From contig CAZLSW010000042.1 in the NCBI GenBank assembly GCA_964562375.1, positions 1 to 27,825 on the forward strand: a stretch of 27,825 nt of DNA. Direction: 5' to 3'. A program made the position numbers and the translations under genes. Position 1 is the first letter of the stretch; each line of letters starts with the position of its first letter. The stretch comes from JAJPXC01 sp964562375 (GTDB lineage Bacteria; Bacteroidota; Bacteroidia; Bacteroidales; Muribaculaceae). Of this stretch, positions 22,219 through 27,825 are shown piece after piece. The notes beneath the pieces were generated by a model, which was given only the letters and a program-made list of their open reading frames with translations, did not search any database and was not told the origin of the DNA.

Positions 22219-22676
22219 ACGAACTGCACGATGAGGTCGTGGAGCGAGATGGCCATGAGGTCATCGCTCGCCAGTTTCTGCACCCGCTCCAGTTCGTCCT
22301 GGAGATCGAGTCTCATCAACTCGGCTGAGGAATAGATGGTGACCGACACACTCATGGCTTTTCCCCCGTCGCCGGTGACGGCGTTGAACTTCACCATCTC
22401 TGATTCCAGAGGCCGGGAGAAGACGCACAGGCTGTGGCCGTAGGTGCTCATTTTCGACGGCACACGGCGATAGAGCAGCAAGTGACCGGAGAGGGCCATG
22501 CGGATGGCGTCGAGGTTCATCGGTACGGCCAGGGAGTACGAGGCAGTAATGCTGTCCTCATCCTCCTCGACCCACTCCCGGTGTCCCGGGTCTATGATTT
22601 GGTGGTATCGCAGTTCAGCAATCTGCTCGAAATTGCGGAGCAGGAGCTGAAGATGTGTCGCGAGGTCGGTTTTCAT
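22215..22676 (-). CDS. Protein of unknown function, first gene of the mobilization operon
   Basis: A 153-aa soluble protein starting MKTDLATHLQLLL. It has an acidic patch (EWVEEDEDS, about residues 52-60) and a mixed strand/helix pattern, ending in LERVQKLASDDLMAISLHDL. No family was recognised. The ATG at 22676 was chosen over the longer open frame (to 22730) because the extra 18 codons lie in a leader with an inverted repeat and too close to the predicted transcription start. Its stop overlaps the next start by 4 bases. Confidence 0.65.
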   Translation of the reverse strand: MKTDLATHLQLLLRNFEQIAELRYHQIIDPGHREWVEEDEDSITASYSLAVPMNLDAIRMALSGHLLLYRRVPSKMSTYGHSLCVFSRPLESEMVKFNAVTGDGGKAMSVSVTIYSSAELMRLDLQDELERVQKLASDDLMAISLHDLIVQFV

Positions 22677-22677
22677 G

Positions 22678-22734
22678 ATGATTGGTTTATCTGATTCGTC
22701 TGTGGAGTGACCGGCTGATGACAGTACCAATCAT
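22678..22734 (-). promoter_or_regulatory. Leader inverted repeat abutting a start codon
   Basis: ATGATTGGT (22678-22686) and ACCAATCAT (22726-22734) are perfect 9-bp inverted repeats 39 bases apart. In the minus-strand transcript the first arm lies at the very 5' end and the second arm ends one base before the ATG at 22676, so pairing would bury the ribosome-binding region. It could instead be a DNA operator. Confidence 0.5.
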
Positions 22735-22742
22735 TCCGACCG

Positions 22743-22777
22743 CAAATATATATACAAACTTTCGGACAAATAGCAAA
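22743..22777 (-). promoter_or_regulatory. Promoter of the mobilization operon
   Basis: TATATTTG (minus strand, 22750-22743) is a full match to the Bacteroidetes -7 box TAnnTTTG. Upstream TTTG copies at 22777-22774 and 22770-22767 are spaced 23 and 16 bases away, both outside the preferred 19-21, so this promoter may be weak or regulated. Start of transcription would be near 22736. Confidence 0.55.
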
Positions 22778-22872
22778 CAGAAATGCCGTGCAACAATCAG
22801 TTTCAAGGTTGTAAAGAACCGTTGTCTTAGACCCGAACCCAGTTTGTACTATCGGGCTTATTTTGTCTGATA

Positions 22873-22904
22873 TGTGAAAACTCTGAGAAAATTTTGTATC
22901 TTTG
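22873..22904 (+). promoter_or_regulatory. Promoter of the recombinase-like gene
   Basis: TATCTTTG (22897-22904) is a consensus -7 box. Twenty bases upstream lies TGTG (22873-22876), one mismatch from TTTG. Transcription would start near 22910, about 22 bases before the ATG at 22932. It diverges from the mobilization promoter; their -7 boxes are 146 bases apart. Confidence 0.65.
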
Positions 22905-22931
22905 CAATCGAACATCAAGTTTCGCATTGCG

Positions 22932-23588
22932 ATGGACAAAATCGGATATATAATGATCGCGCCGGGCTACGACTGTCTGGAAGCAGACCGGAAATGGATG
23001 GCCGACCAAGGCTGCACGACCGTCTATGAGGAGGATATGCGGCATGAGAAGAAGCGCCCGATGTGGCACGAACTCATGGCGAAGGTCAAACGTGGCGACA
23101 CGCTCTACCTGCCCCGACTGTCGCACGCCATGCGCGGCTCGCGCGAGCTGGCGGCCTTCCTCGAGGCCACGCGCGTCAACTGCGTGCGTGTGGTCGCCTT
23201 CCGTGACCGGCTCGACACGGCAGACCAGTTGTTCCCGGCCATGCCGACACGCCAGCTGCTCGACCTCGTCGCTGCCGTGCCCCACGATGCCGTGGCGCTG
23301 CGGCGTGCCGCGACACAGGCCGTCGCGAAGCCTCGCGTGCGGAAACTCAAGACACCGAAGGTGATGACCACGGCCGAGCGCGACGCCACCATCATCAACC
23401 TCTACAAGAGCGGCCTCCCCATCAGCGAGATTTGGAAAGCCAGCGGCTTCAAGAGCCGCTCGTCGCTCTATCGCATCCTCGACCTCCACGGCATCGAGTA
23501 CAACCGTGGCTACTCGCGCGCCGAGAAAGCCCGCAAGGCAACTGGCCGGTCACCAGACCACAAAACTCCCGGCAATGGTGACGATTGA
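22932..23588 (+). CDS. Catalytically inactive serine-recombinase-like DNA-binding protein
   Basis: A 218-aa protein. Residues about 3-95 follow the resolvase/invertase N-terminal fold (KIGYIMIAPGYD, RGDTLYLPRLSHAMRGS), and residues about 150-190 form the C-terminal helix-turn-helix of that family (RDATIINLYKSGLPISEIWK, then SRSSLYRILD). Where active resolvases read GYARVST and KLDRLGR, this protein reads GYIMIAP and RLSHAMR: the catalytic serine is alanine, Arg8 is Met, Asp67 is Ser and Arg68 is His, with only Arg71 kept (gamma-delta numbering). It therefore should not cut DNA but may still bind it. The frame is open upstream to a TTG at 22902, but that codon overlaps the promoter, so ATG 22932 is preferred. 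It diverges from the mobilization operon, as a regulator would. Confidence 0.8.
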   Translation: MDKIGYIMIAPGYDCLEADRKWMADQGCTTVYEEDMRHEKKRPMWHELMAKVKRGDTLYLPRLSHAMRGSRELAAFLEATRVNCVRVVAFRDRLDTADQLFPAMPTRQLLDLVAAVPHDAVALRRAATQAVAKPRVRKLKTPKVMTTAERDATIINLYKSGLPISEIWKASGFKSRSSLYRILDLHGIEYNRGYSRAEKARKATGRSPDHKTPGNGDD

Positions 23589-23688
23589 CGTTATCACCTT
23601 CAGTCCAACGGGAGGGACGCAGCGTGTAGCCTCCTTCCTCACCTCCGGCGGCGCCGCCACCCCCAAGCACCCCCAACTCTACCTGTAA
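23575..23688 (+). pseudogene. Flavodoxin N-terminal fragment
   Basis: An ATG at 23575 opens a 37-codon frame reading MVTIDVITFSPTGGTQRVA, the phosphate-binding N-terminus (FSPTGGT) of the flavodoxin found in EFR1-type flavodoxin/ferredoxin proteins. After about residue 22 the similarity ends in a low-complexity GGAATP stretch and a stop. The rest of the gene is not found in any frame downstream or elsewhere in the window. It overlaps the end of the recombinase-like gene by 14 bases. A remnant of a disrupted gene is more likely than a real 37-aa protein. Confidence 0.6.
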
Positions 23689-23705
23689 TCTGCACCCGGC
23701 ACAAC

Positions 23706-24335
23706 ATGCGACACCCTAAGTTTAACCCTGCTGCCTATATCAGAAATCGCGCCCGTCAACTGCCGTTGGGAGAATGTTACATAAGCCGTCCGGTTGTGGA
23801 GGCACCCAGCACGGTCTGTGCTGTTACCAGAATCCAACCCTCTGGTAAGTTGATGGTAGGCCTTTATATAGTTGACAACTATGGGAGAGGACTATGTGAG
23901 TGCCTGGGCTTATGCAATAAAGCTCCCGAAGACCTGCCTGACCTGCTTTGGCAATTCAAAAGTTTGGGCGAAATGCGCCCGACCACCTATGCTGAGGTGC
24001 ACAACAAGATATATGCGGGACTCGAGTTCGCAGAGGAAGCCGGCCTCCGTCCACATCCCGATTGGCAGGTTGCACGTTTCATCCTCGAAGAAGATGAGGA
24101 CACTATTCCTTTGGAGGAAGTCAATCTTGGGTGGAAAGGCATCCATCTTTTCATGGCCTTTAACGACAGGGAGGCGGCCAACTATAAGAAGACAGTCGAG
24201 AAACATTTGGCTCCGGATGAGTTCGCAATAGTAGTGCAAGATGAAGACCGCGAAATCGGTTATCGTACCTACTACGGTAATCCCTTGGGCTTTACCTCCA
24301 AAATTGTGATTGAACCAGCTAGCAAGAAAAAATAA
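23706..24335 (+). CDS. Conserved hypothetical protein
   Basis: A 209-aa soluble protein. It resembles an uncharacterised bacterial family with the order RARQLPLGECYIS (near residue 16), a strand pair GKLMVGLYIVDNYGRG (about 47-62), then EVHNKIYAGLEFAEEAGLRP (about 97-116) and ILEEDEDTIPLEEVNLG (about 126-142). No catalytic motif is obvious, and I do not know a function. It starts 17 bases after the flavodoxin fragment, and its TAA overlaps the yjbQ start by one base, so it is probably co-transcribed with the genes downstream. Confidence 0.8.
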   Translation: MRHPKFNPAAYIRNRARQLPLGECYISRPVVEAPSTVCAVTRIQPSGKLMVGLYIVDNYGRGLCECLGLCNKAPEDLPDLLWQFKSLGEMRPTTYAEVHNKIYAGLEFAEEAGLRPHPDWQVARFILEEDEDTIPLEEVNLGWKGIHLFMAFNDREAANYKKTVEKHLAPDEFAIVVQDEDREIGYRTYYGNPLGFTSKIVIEPASKKK

Positions 24336-24748
24336 TGTGGCAGCAAGTTGAGATAACGCTGAGGGCACGGGCACGAGGGTTTCATCTCGTGACCGAAGAG
24401 GTGGTGCGGCAGTTGCCGGCATTGCCGAGCGTGGGGTTGTTGAACCTGTTCTTACAGCACACGTCGGCCGCGCTGACCATCAACGAGAACTACGACCCGG
24501 ACGTGCGTGTCGACCTCGAGGCCATCTTTGACCGTCTGGTGCGCGAACGCGAGTCCTACTACACCCATACTATGGAAGGCCCTGACGATATGCCGAGCCA
24601 CGCCAAGACAGTGCTCGTCGGCCCCTCGCTCACCATCCCCGTCTCCGACGGACGCCTCAACCTCGGCACCTGGCAGGGCATCTATCTCTGCGAGTTCCGC
24701 AACCACGGCGGTCCTCGACGCCTCGTCGCCACCATCTCCGGAGAATGA
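24335..24748 (+). CDS. yjbQ: YjbQ family protein (UPF0047)
   Basis: A 137-aa protein, full length for the family. Signatures are LQHTSAALTINENYDPDV (about 41-58), HTMEGPDDMPSHAK (78-91) and LGTWQGIYLCEFR (110-122), which contain the conserved histidines and the glutamate/asparagine cluster of the trimeric YjbQ fold. Members have been reported to have weak thiamine-phosphate synthase activity, but the physiological role is unsettled. The gene lies in a run of small enzymes with 1-base overlap upstream and a 4-base gap downstream. Confidence 0.93.
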   Translation: MWQQVEITLRARARGFHLVTEEVVRQLPALPSVGLLNLFLQHTSAALTINENYDPDVRVDLEAIFDRLVRERESYYTHTMEGPDDMPSHAKTVLVGPSLTIPVSDGRLNLGTWQGIYLCEFRNHGGPRRLVATISGE

Positions 24749-24752
24749 AATC

Positions 24753-25127
24753 ATGACAAAAATCAACCATATCGGCATTTACGTCTCCGACTTGGAGAAG
24801 TCACGCGAGTTCTATGAGTATTGGCTCAAAGGCGTTGCCGGGACCCTTTACGAGAACCCCGCCAAGGGATTCAAGTCCTATATTCTGAACTTCGGAAACG
24901 GCGCCACCCTGGAACTGATGACAAAAACAGGCATCCACGGCCAGCAGGCTCTGGGTCAATGCCACGTTTCTTTCAGTGTCGGCAGCCGGGAGCGGGTGGA
25001 TTGGCTGACCAATCGGATGAAAGCGGCCGGCATCCCCGTGTTAGACGGTCCACGAACCACCGGCGACGGCTTTTACGAAAGCACCATCACCGACCCGGAC
25101 GGCAATATTATCGAATTGACAGTGTGA
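24753..25127 (+). CDS. VOC-family (glyoxalase/dioxygenase-like) protein
   Basis: A 124-aa single-domain VOC protein. The opening INHIGIYVSDLEKSREFYEYW, the middle CHVSFSVGSRERVDWL and the end GFYESTITDPDGNIIELTV are the two beta-alpha-beta-beta-beta modules, with His5, His72 and Glu at the end as likely metal ligands. Substrate cannot be assigned. The ATG at 24753 lies 4 bases after the yjbQ stop; a longer open frame upstream is an out-of-frame shadow of yjbQ. Confidence 0.9.
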   Translation: MTKINHIGIYVSDLEKSREFYEYWLKGVAGTLYENPAKGFKSYILNFGNGATLELMTKTGIHGQQALGQCHVSFSVGSRERVDWLTNRMKAAGIPVLDGPRTTGDGFYESTITDPDGNIIELTV

Positions 25128-25132
25128 ATTTT

Positions 25133-25684
25133 ATGAGTCCTGACAACAGGAAATGGAAGATACTCTCGTCGGAGTATCTGGTGCGCAGGCCGTGGCTGAC
25201 GGTGCGGCGCGACAAAGTGGAGCTGCCCGACGGCCGCGTGAACCCCGAGTTCTACGTGCTGGAATATCCGGCGTGGGTCAACGTCATCGCCATCACCGAC
25301 GACGGCCGCATTATCATGGAGCGCCAGTACCGCCACGCGCTTGGCGAGACCAGTTTCGAAATCCCCGCCGGCGTGGCGGAGGAAGGCGAGACGCCCCTTG
25401 AGGCCGCCCAGCGCGAACTGGAGGAAGAGACCGGCTACGTGGGAGGCGAGTGGACGCAGATCGTGGAAATCTCGGCCAACCCGGGCCTGATGGACAATCT
25501 CACCCACTGCTTCCTGGCCAAGGGCGTCAAGCCCGAGGGCAAGCGTCACCTCGACGACACCGAAGACTTAGAGGTCGTGCTTATGGAACGTGACGAGGTG
25601 GTGCGCCTCCTCCAAACCGACCAACTGCGCCAAGCCCTCATGATAGCCCCGCTCTACAAAGCCCTGTACAACAATTTGATTTGA
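25133..25684 (+). CDS. Nudix hydrolase, ADP-ribose pyrophosphatase-like
   Basis: A 183-aa protein with a complete Nudix box at about residues 82-104 (GVAEEGE, then AAQRELEEETGY), which carries the glutamates that bind the catalytic metal. The preceding ETSFEIPAG and the early RPWLTVRRDKVELPDGR are typical of the ADP-ribose pyrophosphatase subgroup, which cleaves ADP-ribose or related nucleoside diphosphates. The start ATG at 25133 is 5 bases after the VOC stop. Substrate is inferred from subgroup resemblance only. Confidence 0.92.
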   Translation: MSPDNRKWKILSSEYLVRRPWLTVRRDKVELPDGRVNPEFYVLEYPAWVNVIAITDDGRIIMERQYRHALGETSFEIPAGVAEEGETPLEAAQRELEEETGYVGGEWTQIVEISANPGLMDNLTHCFLAKGVKPEGKRHLDDTEDLEVVLMERDEVVRLLQTDQLRQALMIAPLYKALYNNLI

Positions 25685-25693
25685 AAAAAGCCC

Positions 25694-26266
25694 ATGACCA
25701 TCGAACAGTTCCAACAGATGATAGCCGACGGTTTCCCACTCGAGGGGGCCGAGATGATAGAGTTCATGCGCGAGCAGAGCAGCCTGTCGCAGCGCGTGCA
25801 GGCCAGGCTCAACAGCGGGTATCACACACCCGAGGAAATTCGCGAGCTGATGAGCGAGATTGTGGGCTACCGCGTGGATGACTCCTTCAGGATGTTCCCA
25901 CCGTTCTACACCGACTTCGGGCGCAACATCCACCTGGGCAAGGACGTTTTCATCAACTCCAACTGCCAGTTCCAGGACCAGGGCGGCATCTTCGTCGGCG
26001 ACGGCTGTCTTATCGGCCCGAGCACCATCATCGCCACGCTCAACCACGACCAGGACCCCGACCGGCGCCAGAACATGCACCACGCCCCGGTGCGACTGGG
26101 ACGCAACGTCTGGACAGGCGCCCACGTCACCATCCTCCCCGGCGTAACCATCGGCGACGGCGCCATCATCGCCGCCGGCGCCGTCGTCACAAAAGACGTG
26201 CCTGCGCGCGAAGTATGGGGAGGTGTCCCGGCGCGGCTGATAAGGGTAATTCCACCGAAGGAATGA
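25694..26266 (+). CDS. Maltose O-acetyltransferase-like sugar acetyltransferase
   Basis: A 190-aa left-handed beta-helix enzyme of the LacA/Maa group that would acetylate a sugar from acetyl-CoA. The N-terminal helical cap is followed by hexapeptide repeats (IHLGKDVFINSNCQF, IFVGDGCLIGPSTII), the catalytic-histidine region LNHDQD, and the C-terminal coil VRLGRNVWTGAHVTILPGVTI and the GVPARLIR ending. The typical first residues (EKMLAGE) are replaced by TIEQFQQMIADGFPL. The stop overlaps the next ATG by 4 bases. The acceptor sugar is unknown. Confidence 0.92.
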   Translation: MTIEQFQQMIADGFPLEGAEMIEFMREQSSLSQRVQARLNSGYHTPEEIRELMSEIVGYRVDDSFRMFPPFYTDFGRNIHLGKDVFINSNCQFQDQGGIFVGDGCLIGPSTIIATLNHDQDPDRRQNMHHAPVRLGRNVWTGAHVTILPGVTIGDGAIIAAGAVVTKDVPAREVWGGVPARLIRVIPPKE

Positions 26267-27000
26267 CAAAGGCTATTGATATTGAGGCAACCTTGCTGGC
26301 GATGGCCGATCCGCGCCAGGCCGAGGTCTTGAAACGTTTTTTCAAGACCGGCTCGGGAGAGTATGGCGAAGGCGACAAGTTCGCCGGTCTGAAGAACCCG
26401 CAGGTGAGGCTCGTGGTAAGGGAGGCGTGGCGCGACGCCCCTCTCAGCGAGGCCGTTGAGTTGGTGGAAAACAAAGTGCACGAGGTGCGTCTTTGCGGAC
26501 TTCTCATCATGGTCGAGCAGTTCCTGCAGGCCATGAAAAAGAAGGATGACACAACGATGCAACGCATCCTCGAGACCTATGTTTCCCTCCATCCGCACGT
26601 CAACAACTGGGACTTGGTCGACCTCTCGGCCATCAAGATTGTCGGCAACTATGAAGTGCTCCACCCGGAATGGTCGCTCATGGACGAGTGGATAAAGCCG
26701 GGGCATACGCTCTGGCAGCGACGCATTGCGATGGTATCGACGTGGATGCTCCCGCGCCACGGACGGCCTGAGGTATGCCTCGAACGCGCCCGAATGCTGC
26801 TCGACGCGAAAGAAGACCTGCTCCACAAAGCCGCCGGGTGGATGCTCCGCGAGGCATGGAAGAAGGGCTACCGAGAGGAGGTGCGCGATTTCCTCCACCA
26901 TAATGTCACCCGCATGCCGTCGGTCATGCTATCCTACGCCTGCGAGCAAATGGCCGATGACGAGCGCCGGGAGTGGCAGGCAAAACGCAGAGGACAATGA
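26263..27000 (+). CDS. AlkD-like DNA alkylation repair protein
   Basis: A 245-aa all-helical HEAT-like protein of the DNA alkylation repair family. Hallmarks are FKTGSGEYGEGDKFAGLKNP near residue 27, the NNWDLVDLSA motif (about 115-124), which contains the conserved Trp and catalytic-type Asp, and LWQRRIAMVSTW (about 150-161). AlkD glycosylases excise bulky or positively charged alkylated bases. The start ATG at 26263 overlaps the acetyltransferase stop, and the stop overlaps the YjbR-like start, each by 4 bases. The longer open frame to 26215 is rejected for that reason. Confidence 0.92.
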   Translation: MTKAIDIEATLLAMADPRQAEVLKRFFKTGSGEYGEGDKFAGLKNPQVRLVVREAWRDAPLSEAVELVENKVHEVRLCGLLIMVEQFLQAMKKKDDTTMQRILETYVSLHPHVNNWDLVDLSAIKIVGNYEVLHPEWSLMDEWIKPGHTLWQRRIAMVSTWMLPRHGRPEVCLERARMLLDAKEDLLHKAAGWMLREAWKKGYREEVRDFLHHNVTRMPSVMLSYACEQMADDERREWQAKRRGQ

Positions 27001-27347
27001 ACGTTGAGGAGGTGCGCGAATACTGCCTGGCCAAGCCGTGGGCCACGGAGGACATGCCGTTTGGCGACGGCTACGTGACGCTTCGCATCGGCGGCAAGAT
27101 CTTTTGCTGCCTGATGCTTGATCGAGGCCCGCTGGCGCAACTGAAATGGAATCCCGCGGAGTTTGACGATGTTGTAGAACGTTACCTCTGGGTGACGCAG
27201 GCGTGGCACTGGCACAAGCGCCACATGATCCAGTTCGACTGCGCCGACCCGACGGTCGATGGTGCTGTTGCCCGCACCCTCATCGACCGCGCCTATGAAG
27301 TGGTATATGGCCGACTGCCGAAACGAATAAAAGCCGAATTGAAATGA
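26997..27347 (+). CDS. MmcQ/YjbR family protein
   Basis: A 116-aa protein, full length for the family. It shows the usual order: an N-terminal helix VEEVREYCLAKP, then PFGDGYVTLRIGGKIFCCL, LKWNPAEFDDVVE, the HWHKRHMIQFDC segment and the closing LIDRAYEVVYGRLPK. The fold resembles CyaY/DNA-binding domains, but the biological role is unknown. It is joined by 4-base overlaps to the AlkD-like gene before and the acetyltransferase after. A pairing with DNA repair is suggested only by position. Confidence 0.9.
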   Translation: MNVEEVREYCLAKPWATEDMPFGDGYVTLRIGGKIFCCLMLDRGPLAQLKWNPAEFDDVVERYLWVTQAWHWHKRHMIQFDCADPTVDGAVARTLIDRAYEVVYGRLPKRIKAELK

Positions 27348-27793
27348 TTACTTGGGTAGGAAAAGGGAAAGTCGAGAATGTAAATGAGTTGGTCGAGGTG
27401 TGGGAGGCTTCGGTCCGAGCCACCCACGACTTTCTCAACCAGGAGGATATTGAGTTCTACAAATGTATTGTCCGCGAGGCGCTAATGAAGGTGACACTGT
27501 TAGTGAGCCGGGCTGATAATGGTGCTATAAAAGGCTTTATCGGGTTTAATCCCGGATGTATAGAAATGCTGTTTGTGCACCCCGACTGGATTAGAAAAGG
27601 AGTCGGGCGCAGCTTAGCGCTACACGCCATAAAAATGCACTGCCGCAAGGTTGATGTCAACGAACAAAACCTTGCAGCCCGGCGCTTCTACGAGGCTATG
27701 ACCTTCAAAGAGGTAGGGCGCGATGCCGTTGACAGCTACGGCAAGCCTTATCCAATACTCCATATGGAATCATTACTGTCCGCTAAAAGTTAG
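27344..27793 (+). CDS. GNAT-family N-acetyltransferase
   Basis: A 149-aa acetyltransferase. The acetyl-CoA-binding motif A is MLFVHPDWIRKGVGRSLALHA (R-K-G-V-G-R loop, about residues 77-96), followed by VNEQNLAARRFYEAMTFKEVGR, motif B of the fold. The substrate could be a small molecule or a protein N-terminus; the sequence does not decide. It is the last gene of the plus-strand run in the window; the last 32 bases after it hold nothing I can name. Confidence 0.92.
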   Translation: MITWVGKGKVENVNELVEVWEASVRATHDFLNQEDIEFYKCIVREALMKVTLLVSRADNGAIKGFIGFNPGCIEMLFVHPDWIRKGVGRSLALHAIKMHCRKVDVNEQNLAARRFYEAMTFKEVGRDAVDSYGKPYPILHMESLLSAKS

Positions 27794-27825
27794 CGACCGA
27801 CCTAAAAGATAGGGCTGGCCTCCGA

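Noticed and set aside
22805..22855. Weak inverted repeat CCCGA...TCGGG in the divergent promoter region as an operator
   Set aside because: Arms of only five bases with a long spacer are not distinguishable from chance.
23647..23658. Perfect palindrome GGCGGCGCCGCC as a recombination site
   Set aside because: A 12-base all-GC palindrome in GC-rich DNA can arise by chance, and no matching copy or target duplication was seen; kept only as a note beside the flavodoxin breakpoint.

Overview
The window looks like a chromosomal accessory region of a GC-rich gut-type Bacteroidales (order-level call only; no rRNA or other marker is present). The evidence is several matches to the Bacteroidetes promoter box TAnnTTTG, a fimbrillin-type lipoprotein with an acidic stretch after the lipobox cysteine, an OmpA/fimbrillin gene pair, and a MobV relaxase that starts in the style typical of this order. 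Nearly every gene boundary is a tight junction or a 4-base ATGA overlap, so the window resolves into three transcription units.

Unit 1 (minus strand, about 13898 down past position 1) is a composite defence operon. A well-formed promoter (13867-13898) is followed by a small XRE regulator, a YgjP-type metallopeptidase, type I restriction-modification genes hsdR, hsdM and hsdS, an AbiH-family protein, a DUF4365 protein with a PD-(D/E)xK-like N-terminus, an McrB-type GTPase with two candidate modified-base reader domains, and the start of its partner (probably mcrC), cut by the window edge. hsdS carries a one-base frameshift in a short A-run at 6272-6275, and everything after that point is intact in the other frame. 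The abiH and DUF4365 genes and the two target-recognition regions of hsdS are visibly AT-richer than hsdR and hsdM, which suggests a mosaic origin.

Unit 2 (minus strand, about 22750 down to a rho-independent terminator at 13939-13974) looks like a mobilizable or formerly mobilizable block. In transcription order it holds a 153-aa protein of unknown function, two small tandem paralogues of about 130 aa, a small multi-pass membrane protein, a winged-helix protein, a 183-base spacer rich in inverted repeats (candidate oriT), a MobV relaxase, an OmpA-family barrel protein and a 934-aa surface lipoprotein that joins a fimbrillin-like N-terminus to about 13 BspA-like leucine-rich repeats. No integrase, transposase or coupling protein is present. 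The first gene has a 9-bp inverted repeat whose downstream arm ends one base from its start codon.

Unit 3 (plus strand, 22897 to about 27793) diverges from unit 2. It begins with a serine-recombinase-like protein that has lost the catalytic serine and other active-site residues but keeps its C-terminal helix-turn-helix, so it is a plausible regulator of the divergent mobilization operon. It overlaps a 37-codon flavodoxin N-terminal fragment. A compact run of small genes follows: a conserved hypothetical protein, YjbQ, a VOC/glyoxalase protein, a Nudix hydrolase, a maltose-acetyltransferase-like enzyme, an AlkD-like DNA alkylation repair protein, an MmcQ/YjbR protein and a GNAT acetyltransferase. 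No tRNA, rRNA, CRISPR array or complete insertion sequence was seen.
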